From contig ONJM01000010.1 in the NCBI GenBank assembly GCA_900318145.1, positions 24,252 through 88,251 on the forward strand: a stretch of DNA of 64,000 nt, read 5' to 3'. This DNA is from an uncultured Eubacteriales bacterium. Lineage in GTDB: Bacteria; Bacillota; Clostridia; Christensenellales; Aristaeellaceae. The position numbers and the translations under genes are program-made. Of the stretch, positions 9,832 to 17,331 are shown piece by piece (position 1 is the first letter of the stretch; each line of letters begins with the position of its first letter). Below the pieces are notes generated by a model. It did not search any database, was not told where the DNA came from, and saw only the letters and a program-made list of their open reading frames with translations.

Positions 9832-10764
9832 TTACTCCGTGAACAGGGGCGTGGAATAGTACCGGTCGCCGCTGTCCGGCAGCAGGGCAACGATAACCTT
9901 GCCCTTGTTTTCCGGCCGTTTCGCCAGTTCGATGGCGCCGTAGAGGGCAGCGCCGGAGGAGATACCCACGGAGATACCTTCCTTTTTCGCAAGCAGCTTC
10001 GCGGTTTCAAAAGCGTTTTCCGTTGTGGCGGTGAACACTTCGTCATAGACTTTGGTGTTCAGCACGTCTGGCACAAAACCGGCGCCGATGCCCTGGATCT
10101 TGTGGGCGCCGGCGTGGCCTTCGGACAGCACGGGGGAGTCCTTGGGCTCGAGGGCGACGACTTTGATGGCGGGATTCTGCTCCTTCAGGTATTCGCCGGT
10201 GCCGGTGACGGTGCCGCCGGTGCCTACGCCGGCGATGAAGATATCGACTTTGCCGTCGGTGTCCTTCCAGATTTCGGGGCCTGTGGTGGCTTTATGGACA
10301 GCGGGGTTTGCCGGATTCACAAACTGCCCGGGGATGAAGCCGCCGGGAATTTCCTTTGCCAGCTCCTCTGCTTTTGCGATGGCGCCTTTCATGCCCTTTG
10401 AGCCTTCCGTCAGCACCAGCTCGGCGCCGTAGGCTTTCAGGATATTGCGGCGCTCCACGCTCATGGTTTCCGGCATGGTCAGGATAATGCGGTAGCCTTT
10501 GGCGGCGGCGATGGCGGCCAGGCCGATGCCCGTGTTGCCGCTGGTAGGCTCGATGATTACGGACCCTTCTTTCAGGAGGCCTTTTTCTTCCGCATCCTCG
10601 ATCATGGCTTTGGCAATCCGGTCCTTGACGCTGCCGGCCGGATTGAAGTACTCCAGCTTCACCAGCACGGTGGCTTCCAGGCCAAGGGCCTTTTCAATGT
10701 TTGCGACTTCCACGAGGGGAGTATTTCCGATGAGTCCCAGGGTTCCCTTATAGATCTTGGACAT
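9832..10764 (-). CDS. cysK: Cysteine synthase (O-acetylserine sulfhydrylase), PLP enzyme
   Basis: 310 residues. It makes cysteine from O-acetylserine and sulfide. The PLP lysine is Lys47 in NPAGSVKDR. The substrate loop TSGNTG and the PLP phosphate loop [10 protein letters not shown] are present. ATG 10764 follows AGAAGG in a good position. The same frame stays open upstream to 10986, but that stretch covers the promoter, leader peptide and terminator and is not part of the protein. Its own promoter (10970-10998), leader peptide (10851-10937) and hairpin (10810-10830) suggest control by cysteine supply. Confidence 0.96.
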   Translation of the reverse strand: MSKIYKGTLGLIGNTPLVEVANIEKALGLEATVLVKLEYFNPAGSVKDRIAKAMIEDAEEKGLLKEGSVIIEPTSGNTGIGLAAIAAAKGYRIILTMPETMSVERRNILKAYGAELVLTEGSKGMKGAIAKAEELAKEIPGGFIPGQFVNPANPAVHKATTGPEIWKDTDGKVDIFIAGVGTGGTVTGTGEYLKEQNPAIKVVALEPKDSPVLSEGHAGAHKIQGIGAGFVPDVLNTKVYDEVFTATTENAFETAKLLAKKEGISVGISSGAALYGAIELAKRPENKGKVIVALLPDSGDRYYSTPLFTE

Positions 10765-10800
10765 AACGCAGCCTTCTTTCTTTTTCAATTTATTCCGGAC

Positions 10801-10830
10801 AAAACAAAACCGGGAGGGTACGCCTCCCGG
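10801..10830 (-). terminator. Terminator/attenuator hairpin in the cysK leader
   Basis: Read on the minus strand, CCGGGAGG (10830-10823) pairs with CCTCCCGG (10817-10810) around a 5-nt loop. The stem is followed at once by UUUUGUUUU (10809-10801). This is a textbook intrinsic terminator, placed 20 nt after the stop of the leader peptide and about 37 nt before the cysK start codon. Such a position makes sense only as a conditional terminator. Confidence 0.88.
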
Positions 10831-10850
10831 GTATTCAGCAATACAGGCAT

Positions 10851-10937
10851 TCAGCAACATCGAACGCCGGCACGCATGAAAACCCCGGGACGCATTATCT
10901 GCATGCGCCGACAGTGCCGCATGATACACCGTGCCAT
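10851..10937 (-). CDS. Cysteine-containing leader peptide upstream of cysK
   Basis: A 28-codon open frame begins [11 protein letters not shown] and ends AGVRCC, then TGA. It has a near-perfect ribosome site AAGGAGG (10953-10947) 9 nt before its ATG and starts about 26 nt after the predicted transcription start. Four of 28 codons are Cys, two of them adjacent at the end (TGT TGC, 10859-10854). A terminator follows 20 nt later. The order promoter, short Cys-rich peptide, terminator, cysteine synthase matches ribosome-mediated attenuation. Cys-rich leader peptides before cysteine genes are known in actinobacteria. I do not know of this one being described. Confidence 0.8.
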   Translation of the reverse strand: MARCIMRHCRRMQIMRPGVFMRAGVRCC

Positions 10938-10969
10938 CCTGCGCGCCTCCTTCCGTTCGTGTTGCGGCT

Positions 10970-10998
10970 ATTCTAACATCAATCACCTACTATGTCAA
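10970..10998 (-). promoter_or_regulatory. Sigma-A type promoter of cysK
   Basis: On the minus strand TTGACA (10998-10993) and TAGAAT (10975-10970) are separated by exactly 17 nt: a consensus -35 and a 5/6 -10. Transcription would start near 10963, so the 5' leader of cysK is about 200 nt and contains the leader peptide and terminator. Confidence 0.85.
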
Positions 10999-11024
10999 TA
11001 GGCGAATTAAAGATTTCAGGTTTT

Positions 11025-12740
11025 TTATCCTTTGACGTCTTCCGCCTCATCTTCCGGTTCCGCGTAAATCAGGAAAGATTCCATGACATATCCTTCCGCG
11101 GCGTCTGTTTTCACATGCACCCAGCCGGGAATGTCGCAGCTTTCCAGCACGATCAGCTGCTGGTGGCGGTAAAGGCGCATAATGATTTCCGCTCCTGCGG
11201 AGGGCTGCGCCCGGAGGTTCAGCGAACTGTCATCGTCGATATTTTCCACGGAAGCCATACGCGCGCCTTCCGGAAGCTCCCCCGTGACGGGCATCAGGGT
11301 TGGACGCGGCGTCGCGGTGGGTGCCGGGCCGGGAACCCGTGCCAGTACGGGCGGCGGGGTCGGCAGCGCCGCGGGTTCCCCCGCGTACCGCTTCAGCACG
11401 GCGCCGGGATAATAGAAAGAAAGGATATCGCGGAAGGTTTTCTGACCCTCTTTGGCCATCTGCTGGGCGCCGCGCTGGCTCATTCCGACGCCGTGGCCGT
11501 ACCGGCCGGCGGTCAGGGTAAAGGAGCTTTCATCCTCCTGTACGGTGATGATTTCGTTGTTGGCGCCGGAAACGCTGAGGCCCAGGGCGATCACCGTCTC
11601 CGGGAAAAGCTCCAGTGTCACCGTAATGGGCAGTCCTGAAATCAGCTGTGAGATGTCCAGATCCTGTTCTGCCGGTTCCCCGGTTTTTTCCGCGGGTGCG
11701 GCGGGTTCGGAAGCCTGCGCGCCGGCGGGATCCAGCGCAAAGGTGATTTTCATCTTCGTCATAAGGCGGCTGGGAGCCGCGTAGCGGGGAGCGGTCAGCT
11801 CCAGGGAGACCAGCCGGGTAACCCGGAAAGCGTTTTCTTCCGGGATCCCTTGCGCAAACAGGGGATTTGCCAGGGCTGCTTTACGCAGCAGCTTTACGAA
11901 GGCGGCGGAGAGACCGGTCCCGTCCCGGTTCAGGACGCAGGTACGCACGGTGGAAGCCGGGTTTTCCGCGTCCCAGGGGTCCTCCGTGACGGCAAAGCAG
12001 CGGGGAGCTTCGCCGCCCCACACATTTGCGGGGAGCTCTGTCTGTCCGCCGTTGGAAGCGCTGTACCAGGCGGTAATCAGCTTCCCGTCGCAGGTAAGCA
12101 CCAGGCCGGCGGTATCGGTGACCGCGGCCTCGGACTTCGGGGAGCTGGAGCTCAGGCCTTTGAAGACCTGGTCGTTGGTTGTATCCACCACGTCCCAGTC
12201 GGCTTTCGGATTCAGATGGTTCAGCGCATAGGTCCGGGCGCAGACCGCCTGTGATTTCAGAGCTTCCTCCGGAAAACCGTCCCCCATTTCATAGGGAACC
12301 ACGCCCTGCAGATATGTTTCCAGGGGCAGCGTCAGAACCGGGATAATTCCGGTGTCCCCGGCGGAGAGGGAAAGGTCTCCCGGATAAAACCCCGTCTGCA
12401 GGTTGAAGCGGATTCCCGGAACCGTGTTTCCGGAGTCCTGCCGCAGGAAGGACAGGGATTTGCCCATATCTGTGGAAAGGCCGGCAGTATGGAGAATCAG
12501 GTGCCCGTCCTCCAGCAGGATGGCGGCTTTTGTTCCGTCGGCCAGCAGCAGCTCGCTGCCGGAAGCGGAGCGGACCAGATACCGCCCGGTGAAGGTCAGG
12601 TCCGCCCGGTCGGCAATATTCAGGCGGCGCAGCAGCACCCGGATTTCGGATGAGGTTTCGCCTTTTGCCGCGGCGCCGGCCGGAATCAGCGAAAGACAGG
12701 CCAGCAGGCAGGCGAGCAGAAGGCAGAGCAGTCTTTTCAT
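11025..12740 (-). CDS. SpoIID/LytB-domain exported protein with C-terminal SH3-like domain
   Basis: 571 residues with a signal peptide (hydrophobic residues 4-24, AGAAA end). The SpoIID/LytB domain spans roughly residues 120-440: LETYLQGVVPYEMGDGFPEEALKSQAVCARTYAL, interrupted here as two blocks, then ITAWYSASNGGQT and the closing GRYGHGVGMSQRGAQQMA. A Pro/Thr-rich linker (about 465-490) leads to a bacterial SH3-like domain (LNLRAQPSAGAEII...GWVHVKTDAAEGYV). SpoIID is a lytic transglycosylase acting on denuded peptidoglycan during engulfment, but the SH3 extension suggests a general wall enzyme here. It follows rarA after 15 bp on the same strand. Confidence 0.85.
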   Translation of the reverse strand: MKRLLCLLLACLLACLSLIPAGAAAKGETSSEIRVLLRRLNIADRADLTFTGRYLVRSASGSELLLADGTKAAILLEDGHLILHTAGLSTDMGKSLSFLRQDSGNTVPGIRFNLQTGFYPGDLSLSAGDTGIIPVLTLPLETYLQGVVPYEMGDGFPEEALKSQAVCARTYALNHLNPKADWDVVDTTNDQVFKGLSSSSPKSEAAVTDTAGLVLTCDGKLITAWYSASNGGQTELPANVWGGEAPRCFAVTEDPWDAENPASTVRTCVLNRDGTGLSAAFVKLLRKAALANPLFAQGIPEENAFRVTRLVSLELTAPRYAAPSRLMTKMKITFALDPAGAQASEPAAPAEKTGEPAEQDLDISQLISGLPITVTLELFPETVIALGLSVSGANNEIITVQEDESSFTLTAGRYGHGVGMSQRGAQQMAKEGQKTFRDILSFYYPGAVLKRYAGEPAALPTPPPVLARVPGPAPTATPRPTLMPVTGELPEGARMASVENIDDDSSLNLRAQPSAGAEIIMRLYRHQQLIVLESCDIPGWVHVKTDAAEGYVMESFLIYAEPEDEAEDVKG

Positions 12741-12755
12741 GATATCAGGCCGTCC

Positions 12756-14090
12756 TTATTTCTTTCGTTGTTCTTCTTTCCAGGCGAGGATCTGTTCCAG
12801 CCGCTCCTTGTAGCGGGCTTCCTGCCCCTGGGTGGTGGGGTGGTAGAAGCGCCGTCCCTTCAGATTGTCCGGCATACATTCCATGGCGGTGATTTTTTCC
12901 TCGTAGTCATGGGCGTATTTGTAGCCTTTGCCGTAATCCAGCTGTTTCATGAGCTTCGTCGGCGCGTTGCGGATGACCAGCGGAACCGGCGCGTCCGGCT
13001 CCTTCTCAATGGCTTCCCGGGCTTCGACCGTCGCCATTTCCATGGCGTTGGACTTGGAAGCCAGGGACATATATACAACGGCTTCCGCCAGGTGTACGTT
13101 GCATTCCGGCACACCGATGAAATGGCAGGCCTGGTAGGCGGCCACCGCCACTTCCATGGCCCGGGGATCCGCCAGCCCGACATCTTCCGCTGCGAAGCGG
13201 AGCACCCGGCGGGCAATATACAGGGGATCCTCACCGCCCTCCAGCATCCGCATCATCCAGTATACCGCGGCGTCGGGATCGGAATTGCGCATGGATTTAT
13301 GCAGGGCGGAAATGATGTTGTAATGCTCTTCCCCGTCCTTGTCGTACATAAGGTTTTTCCGGCTGAGGCACTGGGCGACGATCTCGTCGCTGACGGTGAT
13401 TCCGTCCTCTCCGGCATCACCGTTGAGCACCACCATCTCCAGCGTGCTCAGGGCGCTGCGCGCGTCGCCGTTGCAGAAGTCGGCGATGGATTCCAGCGCC
13501 GCGCTGCTGATGGCCACGTGATCCCGGCCGAAACCGCGGGTGTCAGTCAGCGCCCTGCGGAGCAGTGTCAGGATATCCTGCTTTGTCAGTGCCTGCAGGA
13601 CAAAAACCTTGCAGCGGGAAAGAAGCGCGCTGTTTACCTCGAAGGACGGGTTTTCCGTGGTGGCGCCGATGAGCACGATGCTTCCTTTTTCAACAAAGGG
13701 AAGGAACGCGTCCTGCTGGGCCTTGTTGAACCGGTGTATTTCGTCCACAAACACGATGGTGCGGACGCCGTAGGTCCGGTTCTCCTCGGCTTTCAGCATC
13801 ACCTGCCGGATTTCCCGGATTCCGCTGGTAACGGCGGAGAAATCGATAAAGGTTGCCTGTGTCTGCAGGGCGATGACCCGGGCCAGCGTTGTTTTCCCGA
13901 CGCCGGGAGGGCCCCAGAAGATCATGGAGGAAATGGCGTCGGAGGAGATCAGCCGGCGGAGCACTTTTCCGGGGCCAAGCAGATGCTGCTGGCCGACGAT
14001 CTCGTCCAGCGAGGCGGGCCGCATCCGGGCGGCGAGGGGCTGGCCGGCCAGGGAAGAGGATGCTTCCGGCGGCAGCAGGGTTTCACTCAT
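12756..14090 (-). CDS. rarA: Replication-associated recombination protein A (RarA/MgsA AAA+ ATPase)
   Basis: 444 residues, full length. Walker A is GPPGVGKTT (residues 60-68), Walker B is FVDEIHRF, and sensor 1 lies in IGATTENPSF. The order AAA+ core, helical lid and C-terminal tetramerisation region fits RarA/MgsA/WRNIP1. The protein acts at stalled replication forks. The N-terminal PLAARMRPASLDEIVGQQHLLG is the usual family entry. It is divergent from the TIR genes and probably co-transcribed with the SpoIID-like gene. Confidence 0.95.
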   Translation of the reverse strand: MSETLLPPEASSSLAGQPLAARMRPASLDEIVGQQHLLGPGKVLRRLISSDAISSMIFWGPPGVGKTTLARVIALQTQATFIDFSAVTSGIREIRQVMLKAEENRTYGVRTIVFVDEIHRFNKAQQDAFLPFVEKGSIVLIGATTENPSFEVNSALLSRCKVFVLQALTKQDILTLLRRALTDTRGFGRDHVAISSAALESIADFCNGDARSALSTLEMVVLNGDAGEDGITVSDEIVAQCLSRKNLMYDKDGEEHYNIISALHKSMRNSDPDAAVYWMMRMLEGGEDPLYIARRVLRFAAEDVGLADPRAMEVAVAAYQACHFIGVPECNVHLAEAVVYMSLASKSNAMEMATVEAREAIEKEPDAPVPLVIRNAPTKLMKQLDYGKGYKYAHDYEEKITAMECMPDNLKGRRFYHPTTQGQEARYKERLEQILAWKEEQRKK

Positions 14091-14170
14091 CTGGACTTTC
14101 TTCCTTTCCGGCTTGTTTATCAGTCAGTAACCCGTGGTTGATTCCTCCGCGCCGTTTCGGGTGAACGCTG

Positions 14171-14202
14171 TGTCATCCTGAGCGAAGCGAAGGATCTTCA
14201 TC
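14171..14202 (+). repeat. GTCATCCTGAGCGAAGCGAAGGATC-type repeat unit
   Basis: Positions 14171-14202 carry a well-conserved copy of a unit that also appears in two diverged, oppositely oriented copies at 2812-2882. Units of this kind recur between genes in many bacterial genomes. This one lies in the 250-bp gap between rarA and the TIR pair, 80 bp upstream of the rarA start. The rest of that gap holds a TATAAT on the minus strand (14214-14209, no good -35) and the TIR-side -10. Confidence 0.5.
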
Positions 14203-14281
14203 GGGGCTATTATATCGGATTTCCGGAGGAAAGGAAAGCGAACAAACGATCCGCGGGACAGTGGAATTACGGGAACGGTTA

Positions 14282-14290
14282 TGCTATATT
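14282..14290 (+). promoter_or_regulatory. Possible extended -10 promoter of the TIR operon
   Basis: TGCTATATT (14282-14290) is an extended -10 element 50 bp upstream of the first TIR gene. No convincing -35 is visible 16-18 bp further up. The ribosome site of the gene is also poor (GGGGGAACGCTGT before ATG 14341), so expression may be low. Confidence 0.4.
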
Positions 14291-14340
14291 AGAAAAAAAG
14301 CAGGAAAACCGGAAATGAATACAATACGGGGGAACGCTGT

Positions 14341-17331
14341 ATGAACCAGGGGAATTATCTCGCGTTTATCAGCTACAGGCACCGGGAGAAAGACCAGCGG
14401 GTGTCCTTCCTGCTGCGGAAGGAGCTGGAAAACTGGCATATGCCGCCGGAAGCCGCAGCAATGAAAAACCGGCGGGTGTTCCGGGATACAGATGAACTGC
14501 CGACCAGCAGCGATCTGGGCGCGGATATCGAAAATGCGCTGCGGAGCAGCGATTATCTGATCGCGCTGTGCTCGGAGGAATACCTTGAATCCAGATGGTG
14601 CATGCGAGAAGTGGAGGAATTCCTGAATATGGGCAGGAAGGAGCGGATCCTTCCCGTATTGCTGTCCGGCAAGACGGAGACCGCTGTTCCGGAGGAACTC
14701 CGTGATGTGCCGGCGGCGCTGGATCTGCGGGGAGCGGAGGGCCTGGAGATCAGGCGCAGGATCCGTGCCGCGATACCGGATTTTTTGTCCTGGATGTCGG
14801 GCGTTCCCCGGGAACAGATCCTGGCCCGGGAACGCAGGCATCGGTGGACGGTCGCGCTTTCCGTCGCGGCCGCGGTGACGCTTACACTGACGGGGACGGC
14901 CTTGTACGCGATCCGCACCGCGGACCGCATCTCACGGAAAAACGAAGAAATCCAGGCCGCCACGCTTGCGGCGGAGCGGGCCCGGGCGGAAGCGGAACAG
15001 GAAAAGAAGGAAGCGCAGCTGAAAAACGCGTCCTATCTGACGGAAAGAGCCTGGGAAAAGATCGCGGAAGGAGACCAGGATGCCGCAATTGACATGGCGC
15101 TGCGGGCGCTGCCGGAGGATCTTCACGGGGACGACCGGGAACTGGTGGAGGCGGCCGGCGCCCTGCGTACGGCGCTGAGCATGCCGGCAGTCCGGAAGGA
15201 AAGCTATCAGCTATGGAAATCCCTGGAGACAGATTTTACGGTCACTGGGTGGGAACCGCTCAGGGACGGATACCTGATTCTTTCCGACGGCAGTTACGGG
15301 TCGTCCGAATGGGTCCTTGACTGCTCGGCTGGAACGATCACGGAGGAGGAAAGCGAAAACCGCCGGGAAGCGGCGGAATTTGGATACAGCCGGTTCAGCC
15401 GGATCCATTCGGGACTTGGATCCGTTATGGTGCGGCTCTTTTACGGACGGGAAAAGCAGATGCATGTTTCCTGTACCTATGAGAAAGAACCTTATGAGAT
15501 CGACATGACGCTGGGAGGAGCGCCGTTTTTTGCCGACCGTATCGTGAACGATCCGGAGGATGGATATTTTCTGGCCTGGATGGAAGCGGAAGAGGATCCG
15601 GCGGGAAGTCCGGTCGGCCTGTTTTACGCGCAGCGGGCGGAAGCGATCGCGGCGCTGAAAATCAGCGGTTTCCCGGTTTCTGTTTCCTTTGATCTCAACC
15701 ACCGGCGGGTTGCCGTTGTGGACGGGGAAGGAACGCTGTCGCTGTTTGAAACGGCGACCGGGGAGAAAAAAGCGGTCGTGAAGGGCACCTGGAAACAGGT
15801 CTGTTATCCGAATACCGGCCGGTATTTCTGCGCGGTTTCGGCGGACGGAAAAGCCTATTATTTTGACGCGGTGTCGCTGAAGCCGATTCATGAATTCCGA
15901 TGTGAATCCCCGGTGAAAAGCCTGTTGTATACGGACGGCGAAATCCTCGCCTGCTGTGAAAAGGGTGTCCGGATTTTCAACATGAGCGACGGGGAACAGA
16001 TCTGGAGCCTGACTGCGGAAGAGGAACCGGCGGACGCTGTGTGGACGCGGTACGTCAGCAACCAGCACACGGGGTACAGGGATGGGATTGTCCTGCTGTA
16101 TGAACGGCGTGCGGATATCTATCTGCTGTCCGGTGATACGGACGGTTCCCGGACCCATACTGTTTCCCTGCATCAGAGCGGAGAATCCAGCATGAACCGG
16201 AGTGTGTTTTATTCGCCGGACGGGGAATACATATACCTGGTAAAAAGCAACGGCGGTCTGTCCAAATGGAAGGCGGCAGACGGGACATGGTGCTGGGGCA
16301 TTTCCGGAGAAGGAAATATGAACGCCCAGGGTCACAGCGGGGAAATTGCGCGCCTGTCGAAGGATCCTTCCGTGTTGTGGAAATTAATCCTGAACAACGG
16401 GCACGGAATACAGAAAATCAACGCGGAAACCGGAGAGATCATCTATACCGCATTATGGGGCGAGCGGGGCAAAAGCCTGACCGCGCCGAAGGAAGACTGC
16501 ACCGGAACAAGGGGCCTGGTGGAGTCTGCGTTCGCTTCCGGGCCGTTGATTGTTTTTGACACGCGTACCGGAGACAAGATCTGGGAAAAGGATATCAATA
16601 CGTGCGGAGCCGTGTTCTCTCCGGACGGAAAAGAAGTGTGGTGCATCTGGACCACATACCGGGAAGACGGGCCGATTATGCGCGATACGCAGAAATCATA
16701 TTTCTGCCGGCTGGATACGGAGACAGGGGACGTCCTGGAGGAAAGAGAGATCTGTGAAAAGTCCGGGAATGTCCGCAGGGATGTTTACCTGAACGAGGCG
16801 GAATATGCGGCGGTGGTCGTAATGGATGGACACAGCCCGGTCCGCGTGGATTACCGGACGGGAGAAACTGTCCGCTGGGAGGATGTTGTGGTGAATAGCG
16901 GGGATGAACTGATCTTTCCCTGTGACGGCGGTACAGCGGTCCGGTGGGAGGACCGGGAAAACGACCGGACGCTGGTGCAACGGCTGAATCCGGACGGAAC
17001 CGTCGGCTCGGTGCTGGACGCGGAAACACCGGAAGGCCGCAGACTGGCCGCGGACCGCCGGCAGTATGGCGTGTTTGCCGGCGAGGAAATCGTGCAGATG
17101 CCCGCGGAAGGAGAAACGGCAGTCACGGAGAAAACGGTGAGGCGCCTCTCGGACGGCGCCGTGATGATGGATCTTAAATCGGACAGGTACTATTACGGGA
17201 TCACGGTTGCGCCGGACGGCAGCAGCCTCTGCATCTATGCGTATTACTATATTCCGGTCGTCATTCCGGCGTCGGATCCGGAGACGCTGGCGGAGCTGGC
17301 GAGGCAGCATCTGGGAGGGAACGGGCAATGA
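14341..17331 (+). CDS. TIR-domain transmembrane protein with beta-propeller-like C-terminal region
   Basis: 996 residues. The TIR domain (about 1-150) opens LAFISYRHREKDQ, has FRDTDELP in the BB-loop region and SRWCMRE with Glu90 where NAD-cleaving TIR enzymes keep their catalytic glutamate. A transmembrane helix at about 170-190 is preceded by RERRHR. A charged coiled coil (about 192-225) and a short helical block (MALRALPED) follow, then about 700 residues of repeated beta-strand blades with YFSPDG/FDTRTG-type motifs, as in WD40/PQQ propellers. The positive charges place TIR inside and the propeller outside, by inference. The substrate and trigger are unknown. The next gene overlaps by 4 bp and has the same layout. 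Confidence 0.75.
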   Translation: MNQGNYLAFISYRHREKDQRVSFLLRKELENWHMPPEAAAMKNRRVFRDTDELPTSSDLGADIENALRSSDYLIALCSEEYLESRWCMREVEEFLNMGRKERILPVLLSGKTETAVPEELRDVPAALDLRGAEGLEIRRRIRAAIPDFLSWMSGVPREQILARERRHRWTVALSVAAAVTLTLTGTALYAIRTADRISRKNEEIQAATLAAERARAEAEQEKKEAQLKNASYLTERAWEKIAEGDQDAAIDMALRALPEDLHGDDRELVEAAGALRTALSMPAVRKESYQLWKSLETDFTVTGWEPLRDGYLILSDGSYGSSEWVLDCSAGTITEEESENRREAAEFGYSRFSRIHSGLGSVMVRLFYGREKQMHVSCTYEKEPYEIDMTLGGAPFFADRIVNDPEDGYFLAWMEAEEDPAGSPVGLFYAQRAEAIAALKISGFPVSVSFDLNHRRVAVVDGEGTLSLFETATGEKKAVVKGTWKQVCYPNTGRYFCAVSADGKAYYFDAVSLKPIHEFRCESPVKSLLYTDGEILACCEKGVRIFNMSDGEQIWSLTAEEEPADAVWTRYVSNQHTGYRDGIVLLYERRADIYLLSGDTDGSRTHTVSLHQSGESSMNRSVFYSPDGEYIYLVKSNGGLSKWKAADGTWCWGISGEGNMNAQGHSGEIARLSKDPSVLWKLILNNGHGIQKINAETGEIIYTALWGERGKSLTAPKEDCTGTRGLVESAFASGPLIVFDTRTGDKIWEKDINTCGAVFSPDGKEVWCIWTTYREDGPIMRDTQKSYFCRLDTETGDVLEEREICEKSGNVRRDVYLNEAEYAAVVVMDGHSPVRVDYRTGETVRWEDVVVNSGDELIFPCDGGTAVRWEDRENDRTLVQRLNPDGTVGSVLDAETPEGRRLAADRRQYGVFAGEEIVQMPAEGETAVTEKTVRRLSDGAVMMDLKSDRYYYGITVAPDGSSLCIYAYYYIPVVIPASDPETLAELARQHLGGNGQ

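Noticed and set aside
10765-10986. In-frame N-terminal extension of cysK by 74 codons
   Set aside because: It would run through the promoter, the leader peptide and the terminator. The proper ATG has AGAAGG and gives the normal family length.
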